9,238 bases of DNA from Synergistaceae bacterium (GTDB lineage: Bacteria > Synergistota > Synergistia > Synergistales > Aminobacteriaceae): contig WRBZ01000027.1 in assembly GCA_009784305.1 (NCBI GenBank), forward strand, positions 1 through 9,238, written 5' to 3'. This document shows, in pieces, positions 1-4,520 of this stretch. Each line of letters begins with the position of its first letter. The first letter of the stretch is position 1. A program made the position numbers and the translations under genes. A model generated the notes under the pieces. It was not told the origin of the DNA. It saw nothing but the letters and a program-made list of their open reading frames with translations, and ran no database searches.

Positions 1-800
1 GCTTTTTTTCGTTTGAGCCAAGAATTGTTGTGTATCGTGTTATCTCCTAATTTGTTTCCTGGAGTTATTATATTATGGCAATCAACACATAGGCATTTCA
101 AATTACTTAGATTATGGTTTCCGCCAGCACCTAATTCTTTTATATGATGAATGTGCAGTTCATCTTCAGATTCTCCACATTCTTCATTTTCGCAGGCGTT
201 GTTCGCACGTTCCAGTACTATTTTTCGTCTTTGTTGCCAGTCGGGCGGATATGTTGGCCAAAAGCTATGGATTATTTTCAGCATACATACTGCTACAGCG
301 TTTTTTTGAAAATAGTCTTTCGCATCCGTTTCTTTTATGCTGCAAACTTTATTTAAATATTCATCGTAACAAGATTTATGAACACGTCGGCCGTTCAATA
401 GTGAAATATCGTTTAGTGTCGTTTCTCCTTTACATATCATGCACTTTTGCCCATACTCTTTTTTGTTCAATAATTTTAAGATTTCTTTGTACTCGTCTGT
501 CAGAAGAACCCAGCCGAATACGTCCTTTGTTTCCTCGGGCATTATTCCTATTGCTGGCTTTGGTGGTTCAGGTTTTGCCGGCGGTTCTATGGGTGAAATG
601 CCGCTTTTATTAAGATCTTTCTCTAACTGTTGAATTCTTAATACGGCTTCTTTGTACTTATTTTCAAATTTTATACATTGATTATTAAACGCTTCTTTTT
701 CTTCATCTCTGATTTCATAGCATCTTTTGAGTTCTTGCCGTAATGATTCGATCCGGTTCTTCAGTTCAGTTCTTCCGAAAATCTCGTCTAAAAAGTTCAT
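1..800 (-). CDS. HNH endonuclease domain protein with coiled coil and zinc finger (partial, C-terminus off the left edge)
   Basis: Reading the minus strand from the ATG at 800-798 gives 266 codons without a stop to the window edge, so the C-terminus is missing. The start is fixed by AAGGAG about 8 bases upstream. Residues 1-66 are charged and heptad-like, a probable coiled coil; 70-82 form a proline-rich linker. Residues 120-144 hold a Cys-x2-Cys...His-x2-Cys finger (C120, C123, H141, C144). From about 186 comes an HNH domain: the WQQRRKIVLERAN lead-in, zinc cysteines C203/C208 and C238/C241, the HIHHI core (H218/H219), N230 or N233, and CHN at 241-243. HNH domains are metal-dependent nucleases found in restriction, phage and homing proteins; the target here is unknown. 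It is not IscB- or Cas9-like in the visible part, since no RuvC or bridge helix is seen. It lies downstream of a structured intergenic region and a toxin-antitoxin pair, which suggests accessory DNA. The domain call is firm; the biological role is unknown. Confidence 0.85.
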   Translation of the reverse strand, partial: MNFLDEIFGRTELKNRIESLRQELKRCYEIRDEEKEAFNNQCIKFENKYKEAVLRIQQLEKDLNKSGISPIEPPAKPEPPKPAIGIMPEETKDVFGWVLLTDEYKEILKLLNKKEYGQKCMICKGETTLNDISLLNGRRVHKSCYDEYLNKVCSIKETDAKDYFQKNAVAVCMLKIIHSFWPTYPPDWQQRRKIVLERANNACENEECGESEDELHIHHIKELGAGGNHNLSNLKCLCVDCHNIITPGNKLGDNTIHNNSWLKRKK

Positions 801-981
801 TTTTCTCACTCCTTAAAATACAATATTTTGTTAATTTTATTGGAGTGAGTTTTTTTCTGATACACCCTAAAGGGTAAGAATTGATAGAATTACTAAAACT
901 TTTTTTTATACTGTATTATAAATTCGTAAACCGTGGGCGGCTTCGTTTGATTTACTGGTTGTAGCAATAATGTTGAACATA

Positions 982-1021
982 AAAAATAAGCTGCCTTAGC
1001 GTGGAGGGGCAGCTTATTTTT
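982..1021 (-). terminator. Strong inverted repeat, likely (bidirectional) intrinsic terminator
   Basis: Positions 982-995 and 1008-1021 are perfectly complementary over 14 bp (core AATAAGCTGCC / GGCAGCTTATT) with a 12-base loop. On the minus strand the stem runs into TTATTTTTTAT, and on the plus strand into TTATTTTTGA, so it could stop transcription both ways. It would end RNA coming from yoeB or from the promoter at 1132-1137 before the HNH gene. Confidence 0.6.
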
Positions 1022-1101
1022 GAGGACTGCTTTTTTAAAAGTCCGGCTGTTCACCGCCAAACGGTTTACAACCCGGAGGGGACGTTTGCGCGTCCTCTTT
1101 C
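982..1101 (-). ncRNA. Candidate structured small RNA or leader upstream of the HNH gene
   Basis: The 343-bp gap between yoeB and the HNH gene has no convincing coding frame but is full of pairing. On the minus strand a TTGACA promoter (1132-1137) would start RNA near 1101. The RNA would contain a 9-bp hairpin (1076-1084 with 1091-1099), a small GGACT/AGTCC stem (1024-1028 with 1039-1043), and end in a 14-bp stem (982-995 with 1008-1021) followed by a T run, a typical intrinsic terminator. This gives a transcript of about 120 nt. An additional long-range 14-bp helix joins 926-940 to 1054-1069 and would form only in longer transcripts or in RNA made from the plus strand. I do not recognise a known family: it lacks the signatures I would expect for SRP RNA, tmRNA or 6S RNA. 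It may be a small RNA, an attenuator of the HNH gene, or a remnant of a mobile element. Strand and ends are inferences. Confidence 0.4.
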
Positions 1102-1108
1102 ATATATA

Positions 1109-1137
1109 TATAATGCTCAATTTTCAAATATTGTCAA
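1109..1137 (-). promoter_or_regulatory. Candidate sigma70 promoter for the structured RNA
   Basis: On the minus strand a perfect TTGACA (1132-1137) lies 17-19 bases before an AT-rich -10 region readable as ATTATA, TTATAT or TATATA within 1107-1114. It begins only seven bases past the yoeB stop codon, so transcription would start near 1101, just at the first hairpin. The -35 box is excellent and the -10 box only fair. Confidence 0.4.
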
Positions 1138-1143
1138 TTTGAC

Positions 1144-1404
1144 TTATTCATAATGTGTCCGCAATGCAACTAACTCAATGACTTCATCAACGATACGGTA
1201 GATTATCCTGTTTTGTTCATCAATACGCCGACTCCAAAATCCAGATAAGTCTCCGCTAAGTGCCTCCGGTTTCCCAATTCCTTCATATCTGTTCCGCTTT
1301 ATATCATTTATTAATGCATTGATACGCCTTAATGTTTTTCTGTCTTGCGTCTGCCAGTATAAATAGTCATTCCATGCTCTGGCTGCAAAGATCAATTTAT
1401 CCAT
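1144..1404 (-). CDS. yoeB: YoeB-family mRNA interferase toxin
   Basis: An 86-residue protein closely matching YoeB, the ribosome-dependent endoribonuclease toxin of type II toxin-antitoxin systems, which cleaves mRNA in the ribosomal A site. The family landmarks are present: W-N-D-Y-L-Y-W near residues 11-17, GKPEAL (E47, equivalent to catalytic E46 of E. coli YoeB), LSGFWSRRI at 53-61, R66 (equivalent to R65), and H84-Y85 near the C-terminus (equivalent to H83/Y84), with one extra Glu at the end. The catalytic set looks intact, so the toxin is probably active. I chose the ATG at 1404 because it gives the family's usual length and overlaps the antitoxin end by 8 bp (ATGGATAA), as expected for translational coupling. 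A longer in-frame start at 1419 would add only MRKWL. It is the second gene of the operon and is followed by the structured gap. Confidence 0.93.
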   Translation of the reverse strand: MDKLIFAARAWNDYLYWQTQDRKTLRRINALINDIKRNRYEGIGKPEALSGDLSGFWSRRIDEQNRIIYRIVDEVIELVALRTHYE

Positions 1405-1663
1405 CAGCCATTTTCTCAAGCTCTTCCATAGTTTTCACTACAACTTTACCTTGTCTTAATTCTTCGATTGATCCTTTTATCCACTCAATGTTTGTCGGAT
1501 TGTAAAAGTTATTATCCTGCTCCGCTTGAGTATCCCGCAATAAGCCTCTTACAAAATCAAGCGCGGTTTCTATTCTGTTATCCGGCAATTCTTCAATCAT
1601 CTGGTACAATTCCCTGCGTTCTACTGTTTGAGTTTGCATTTCAGTCAGCGCCAATGTTTTCAT
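1397..1663 (-). CDS. Antitoxin partner of YoeB (N-terminus of DUF2281-like style)
   Basis: An 88-residue acidic protein directly upstream of and overlapping yoeB. The C-terminal part (NIEWIKGSIEELRQGK, then an acidic tail) resembles the toxin-wrapping tail of YefM/RelB antitoxins. The N-terminal part (MIEELPDNRIETALDFVRGLL) is not the usual Phd/YefM fold start but resembles the short 'ELPD...ALDFV' helices of DUF2281-type antitoxins. It should neutralise YoeB and, with it, repress the operon. The start is uncertain: the ATG at 1663 has GGGAG directly against it with no spacing, while an in-frame TTG at 1654 (codon 4) has the same GGGAG about 9 bases upstream, which is better placed. The role as antitoxin is inferred from position and the C-terminal pattern; the exact family is less sure. 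Confidence 0.85.
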   Translation of the reverse strand: MKTLALTEMQTQTVERRELYQMIEELPDNRIETALDFVRGLLRDTQAEQDNNFYNPTNIEWIKGSIEELRQGKVVVKTMEELEKMADG

Positions 1664-1667
1664 CTCC

Positions 1668-1717
1668 CGTACACATTTTACAAATTAAATTATAGAGTAC
1701 GGTAATGTGTACGTCAA
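1668..1717 (-). promoter_or_regulatory. Toxin-antitoxin promoter with overlapping inverted-repeat operator
   Basis: On the minus strand TTGACG (1712-1717), a 17-base spacer and a perfect TATAAT (1689-1694) form a strong sigma70 promoter with a start near 1682. A perfect 10-bp inverted repeat, CGTACACATT (1668-1677) and AATGTGTACG (1704-1713), brackets the -10 box and touches the -35 box. A further GTAC lies at 1697-1700. The E. coli yefM-yoeB operator uses TGTACA-core palindromes, so these half-sites are plausible antitoxin binding sites for autorepression. Confidence 0.75.
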
Positions 1718-1827
1718 TGTTATTGGTTAAGTATGTTTTATAGTGGGTTAAGGTGTTTAGTTCTTTTGATATTATGTTGCTGATATGGCTTTTTGTGGGT
1801 TGGGTTGCGTTAAGTTGTTTTGTGTGT

Positions 1828-1914
1828 TGGTGCGGAGAGGGAGAATCGAACTCCCACAGGCTTTAGCCCACAAGATCCTTAGTCTTGCGCGTCTACCAAT
1901 TCCGCCATCCCCGC
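1828..1914 (-). tRNA. tRNA-Leu, anticodon AAG
   Basis: The minus strand folds as a complete class II tRNA: acceptor GCGGGGA/TCTCCGC, D arm TGGCGGAATTGGTAGACGC, anticodon stem CAAGA/TCTTG, a long variable arm, T arm with GTTCGATTC, discriminator A and encoded CCA (1828-1830). The 7-base anticodon loop reads CTAAGGA, placing AAG at 34-36 (Leu, codon CUU; A34 would be expected to become inosine if TadA acts on it). Bacteria normally use GAG for this box, so this is unusual. The sequence looks otherwise intact. Confidence 0.93.
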
Positions 1915-1926
1915 TCAACGCAGGAA

Positions 1927-1954
1927 ATTATACATTACTATTCCCATACGTCAA
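1927..1954 (-). promoter_or_regulatory. tRNA-Leu promoter
   Basis: TTGACG (1949-1954) and a perfect TATAAT (1927-1932) with a 16-base spacer on the minus strand lie 13 bases from the first base of tRNA-Leu, giving a start near 1920. Placement and match are strong. Confidence 0.75.
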
Positions 1955-2139
1955 GTGGTTGGTGACCCGAAAAAAGTAGCCGCCGGTCATAAATATAACG
2001 AATAAAACCCTTGCTGGCCTGTTTCGGTAACAGGTGTCAGCCGTATAAAAACTGGTAAAAATTTTTATATTGTGGCAGTAAATATTGAAAAAATATTATA
2101 ATATATTACGTAATTGAGGATTAGATTTCATGTGTATAT

Positions 2140-2150
2140 AAGGAGCTAAA
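2140..2150 (+). promoter_or_regulatory. Ribosome binding site fixing the GTG start
   Basis: AAGGAG at 2140-2145 lies 5 bases before GTG at 2151-2153 and no ATG alternative is positioned nearby. A TATAAT at 2097-2102 could be the -10 box, but no convincing -35 is seen. Confidence 0.6.
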
Positions 2151-3050
2151 GTGATTAAAACTAAATTTGAAGATATTATCGATGTATCGAAAATAGGAAG
2201 AACGGATGTTCCCGTTTTATCAGGAGAGCTTTTCAGAATGGCGGAATCTGAGGATATAAATCAAAAAGGAGAGGAAACTCTTTTATTGGCGATTGATATG
2301 CAGAACTCGTTCATGGAAAAAGGTTCCCTCGGTGTGCCGGGTTCTCATGGCGATGTTGAAAGGCTGTGCAGGTTTATATATTCGAATACGGATCGTATTT
2401 CCGATATAATGTTATCTCTTGATGCACATGACCCCATGCAGATTTTTCACCCAATATGGTGGAAAGATGATAGCGGAAACGTTCCGAAGCCATTTACAGT
2501 AATAACCGCCAACGACATGAAAAGCGGGAAATGGAACTCTGTCGTAAGCTTTGAAGACAGCCTCAATTACGTTGAAAATCTTGAACGCCTCGGGAAAAAA
2601 CAGCTTACAATATGGCCTTACCATTGTATAAAAGGAACGATAGGACAGTCACTTGAGTGCATGTTCTCGAATTTAATATATTTCTTTTCAACTGCAAGAA
2701 GAATTTTTATAACGACTGTATTAAAGGGGGAAGATCCTTTTTCCGAGATGTATGGAATATTTAAGCCAGAATATTCAAAAATTGGATTTGTAAACGTTAA
2801 GTTATTGAAATCAATTGAAAAGTATCAAAAAATATTTATAGCGGGGGAAGCTTCAAGCCATTGTGTCCTGGAATCAGTAAAACAGATAACGGAGTTTTAC
2901 GGTGAGGATAATAGAATAACATCCAGAGTACACATATTGACCGACTGTATGTCCCCGATCCCGGGGTTCGAGTCCGGAACAGAACTCGAATTTCTTGCGT
3001 TAGCTGAAAAATATGGAATTAGACTTGTAAAATCCACAGACGCTTTTTAA
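2151..3050 (+). CDS. Isochorismatase/nicotinamidase-like cysteine hydrolase
   Basis: A 299-residue soluble protein of the isochorismatase-like hydrolase superfamily. The triad is visible: D49 in LLAIDMQNSF, K192 in TTVLKGEDPF and nucleophile C238 in AGEASSHCV. D91 and H93 (LSLDAHDP), with H100 (FHPIWW), fit the metal site of nicotinamidases, and WPYHCIKGTIG (155-165) is the usual substrate-pocket loop. Nicotinamidases convert nicotinamide to nicotinate and ammonia for NAD salvage, and this is the likeliest activity, but related amidases share the same motifs. It is longer than the ~180-210 residues of PncA: there is a 40-residue N-terminal extension and an enlarged central region (about 105-150), matching a long subgroup. 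It starts at GTG and stands alone, convergent with rplL. Function within the superfamily is an inference. Confidence 0.85.
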   Translation: MIKTKFEDIIDVSKIGRTDVPVLSGELFRMAESEDINQKGEETLLLAIDMQNSFMEKGSLGVPGSHGDVERLCRFIYSNTDRISDIMLSLDAHDPMQIFHPIWWKDDSGNVPKPFTVITANDMKSGKWNSVVSFEDSLNYVENLERLGKKQLTIWPYHCIKGTIGQSLECMFSNLIYFFSTARRIFITTVLKGEDPFSEMYGIFKPEYSKIGFVNVKLLKSIEKYQKIFIAGEASSHCVLESVKQITEFYGEDNRITSRVHILTDCMSPIPGFESGTELEFLALAEKYGIRLVKSTDAF

Positions 3051-3069
3051 TACCAATTCACAATCAAAC

Positions 3070-3187
3070 GTATGCTTTGTTGTTTTTGCTCCCCTTGTTC
3101 GACGTAGGTCTATCTACGCCTTCACGGCGGGTCGCAAAAGCCGCCTCGCCTCCGTTCGATTTCAAATCGGTATAAAACAACTCATAC
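3070..3187. repeat. 118-bp element with inverted ends (small dispersed or structured element)
   Basis: The left end GTATG-CTTT-GTTGTTTT (3070-3086) is complementary to the right end AAAACAAC-T-CATAC (3174-3187). Inside are further small palindromes: CGTAG/CTACG (3103-3107 with 3114-3118) and CGATTT-C-AAATCG (3157-3169). The interior is clearly richer in G and C than its flanks and has no coding frame. It is flanked by CAATTCACAA at 3053-3062 and 3203-3212. This looks like a MITE- or REP-like dispersed element, though only one copy is in view. Confidence 0.45.
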
Positions 3188-3198
3188 CCTAAAGGGTA
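3186..3198. repeat. Short repeat ACCCTAAAGGGTA (second copy at 864-876)
   Basis: The 13-base string is identical at 864-876 (leader of the HNH gene) and 3186-3198 (rplL downstream gap). Each copy can form a 4-bp ACCC/GGGT stem with a TAAA loop. Both copies are intergenic. It may be a genome-wide short repeat or a protein site. Confidence 0.4.
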
Positions 3199-3215
3199 CA
3201 GGCAATTCACAACTC

Positions 3216-3270
3216 ACAATGCACAATTAAAAAAAGAAGCGATGGCTTTTTGTCTTTAATTGTGCATTGT
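3216..3270 (-). terminator. Terminator of the ribosomal protein operon inside a 16-bp inverted repeat
   Basis: Just past the rplL stop the minus strand contains AAGC-CATC-GCTT followed by C and seven Ts (about 3231-3249), a plausible intrinsic terminator. It is nested in a larger perfect inverted repeat: ACAATGCACAATTAAA (3216-3231) against 3255-3270. The larger stem may help fold the end or may be a repeat element that has supplied the terminator. Confidence 0.6.
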
Positions 3271-3285
3271 AAACTATATACTGTA

Positions 3286-3666
3286 TTACTTCACTTCTAT
3301 CTCTGCGCCGGCTTCCTCAAGCTTCTTTTTGATTTCCTCAGCTTCTTCCTTCGTTATGGCCTCTTTCACCGGCTTTGGTGGGTTGTCGACAAGATCCTTG
3401 GCTTCTTTGAGTCCAAGGCCTGTGATTTCGCGAATGACCTTAATGACTTTAATCTTTTCGCTGCCGGGAGCTTTGTATATAACATCAAACTCCGTCTTTT
3501 CCTCTTCCACTGCTGCTGCCTGACCGGCGCCTGCCATCATCATCGGCATTGCCATTGCGGGAGCTGAAGCGGATACCCCAAACTTATCCTCAAGCGCCTT
3601 AACGAGCTCCGAGAGTTCAAGAACCGTCATAGTTTCAATAGCCTTAATCATTTCTTCGTGTGTCAT
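3286..3666 (-). CDS. rplL: Large ribosomal subunit protein bL12 (L7/L12)
   Basis: The 126-residue acidic stalk protein L7/L12, present as multiple dimers on L10, which recruits and stimulates translational GTPases. The N-terminal dimerisation helices ([18 protein letters not shown], about 13-30) are followed by an Ala/Met/Gly/Pro-rich hinge (31-57) and the conserved C-terminal domain with [23 protein letters not shown] and [20 protein letters not shown]. Start: GGAGG lies 8 bases before the ATG at 3666; a longer start at 3681 would put this GGAGG inside the gene and adds only MEEYK, so 3666 is chosen. It is the last gene of the rplKAJL group here; rpoB does not follow. Confidence 0.97.
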   Translation of the reverse strand: MTHEEMIKAIETMTVLELSELVKALEDKFGVSASAPAMAMPMMMAGAGQAAAVEEEKTEFDVIYKAPGSEKIKVIKVIREITGLGLKEAKDLVDNPPKPVKEAITKEEAEEIKKKLEEAGAEIEVK

Positions 3667-3733
3667 TTTATATTCCTCCATACAATATTTTTATTAAATT
3701 TTAATTAAACTCGGTAATGTTTTTTTATTCCAT

Positions 3734-3760
3734 TTCCAAATCGAACTTTTAGATTTGGAA
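3734..3760 (-). promoter_or_regulatory. rplJ-rplL intercistronic hairpin
   Basis: TTCCAAATC (3734-3742) pairs perfectly with GATTTGGAA (3752-3760) directly after the rplJ stop codon. On the minus strand no T run follows, so it is not a classic terminator. It could be a processing or mRNA-stability structure that sets the high L12-to-L10 ratio; the role is inferred. Confidence 0.4.
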
Positions 3761-4291
3761 TTATGCTGCGTCCTTCTTGTCTTTTATAGCGTTCAGTACA
3801 TTCAAAAGCCCACGCATAGGTCCGTTAAGCACGTTAAGGAATCCTGAGATTGGCGCTGCAATTGTGCGCACTACCTGACCAATAAGAACTTCTCTCGATG
3901 GCATATCGGCAAGAGCTTCAACAGCGGCAAGGTCAAGAACACTTTTCCCAAGCACTCCGCCTTTGATTATAAAAGCTTTGTTTGTCTTCTCTTTGCTGAA
4001 ATCACGAAGAGTTTTCGCAACCGCCGCCGGGTCGTCATACGCCATCGTATATACGTTCGGTCCAGCGATAAGAGTCTCCGGCAGAGCTGTCATATTCTCC
4101 TCTTTCATGGCAATTTCAAGAAGAGTGTTCTTTGCAACTTTCATTTCTCCTCCGGCAGCACGGACCCTTGAGCGTAATAGAGTGCTTTGAGCGACAGTCA
4201 TCCCGCGATACTCAGCGATGAACACGGCTTTAGTTCTATTCAATAATTCTCTTAAAGCCTTGACCTGTTCCAGTTTGACTATTGCTGGCAT
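3761..4291 (-). CDS. rplJ: Large ribosomal subunit protein uL10
   Basis: A 176-residue L10, the stalk base that binds 23S rRNA and carries L7/L12 dimers on its C-terminal helix. Recognisable family segments are FIAEYRGMTVAQ near residues 24-35, LRSRVRAAGGEMKVAKNTL near 39-57, and GPMRGLLNVLNAIKDKK near the end. Start: GGGAGG lies 7 bases before the ATG at 4291 (MPAIVK), so the longer MKGGKK extension from 4309 is rejected. Translation should be autoregulated by L10 binding to the leader immediately upstream. Confidence 0.97.
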   Translation of the reverse strand: MPAIVKLEQVKALRELLNRTKAVFIAEYRGMTVAQSTLLRSRVRAAGGEMKVAKNTLLEIAMKEENMTALPETLIAGPNVYTMAYDDPAAVAKTLRDFSKEKTNKAFIIKGGVLGKSVLDLAAVEALADMPSREVLIGQVVRTIAAPISGFLNVLNGPMRGLLNVLNAIKDKKDAA

Positions 4292-4318
4292 TTTTTTTCC
4301 TCCCTTCATAAAAATAAT

Positions 4319-4456
4319 ACCCGGCTATACCTTCAGCCGGGTTTAATTCAATAAACAAAACATATATGCGTCAAAAGACGCAGGATATTTTATTCAGACC
4401 AAACCTCGGCGGGATTTATACTCGCTTTTATGCGAAAAACCTGCTGTCTTCAGTTA
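4319..4456 (-). promoter_or_regulatory. Ribosomal protein L10 leader with attenuator hairpin
   Basis: The 229-bp gap between rplA and rplJ contains, on the minus strand, CTGAAGACAGCAGG (from 4453), a small TCGC/GCGA hairpin (4422-4425 with 4432-4435) and CCCGCCGAGGTT (from 4413). Together these are the landmark pieces of the bacterial L10 leader, the kink-turn-like site bound by L10(L12)4. Two further hairpins follow: TGCGTC-AAAA-GACGCA (4367-4382) and ACCCGGCT/AGCCGGGT (4319-4326 with 4335-4342), the latter running into ATTATTTTTAT just before the rplJ ribosome binding site. L10 binding is expected to repress rplJL, and the last hairpin looks like a transcription attenuator. Confidence 0.8.
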
Positions 4457-4460
4457 AAAC

Positions 4461-4518
4461 AATTTACAATTAAATCTTTTCTTAATTCTTTTTAATTGTG
4501 CATTGCGAATTGTAAATT
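4461..4518. repeat. Dispersed AT-rich repeat sharing TTTAATTGTGCATTG with the rplL terminator region
   Basis: AATTTACAATT (4461-4471) is inverted at 4508-4518, and the 15-base TTTAATTGTGCATTG at 4491-4505 is identical to 3255-3269. The element sits between rplA and the L10 leader and ends two bases before the rplA stop. It resembles a family of CACAATT-type intergenic repeats. Confidence 0.5.
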
Positions 4519-4520
4519 TT

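Noticed and set aside
144..633. Three overlapping plus-strand open frames of 64-120 codons
   Set aside because: They are shadows of the minus-strand HNH gene, which has an uninterrupted frame, a good ribosome binding site and recognisable motifs.
881..919. Plus-strand promoter for the structured element (TTGATA with TTTATA or TATTAT)
   Set aside because: It would start RNA nicely at 926, but spacing and boxes are weak and the plus-strand terminator at 1076-1099 lacks a proper U tract. Kept only as an alternative orientation.
926..1069. Retron-like msr/msd or HEARO/omega RNA
   Set aside because: A closing helix and inner hairpins are present, but there is no reverse transcriptase in the window and the HNH protein lacks visible RuvC or IscB features.
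1086..1114. Plus-strand promoter TTGCGC-17-TATAAT that would read into yoeB in antisense
   Set aside because: The -10 is perfect but lies in a simple TA run and the -35 is poor; the same bases serve a better minus-strand reading.
1785..1979. 64-codon plus-strand frame
   Set aside because: It runs antisense through the tRNA-Leu gene and has no protein-like features or ribosome binding site.
3250..3567. Plus-strand frames of 105 and 87 codons opposite rplL
   Set aside because: Antisense shadows of rplL; low-complexity Phe/Ser/Leu-rich translations with no family resemblance.
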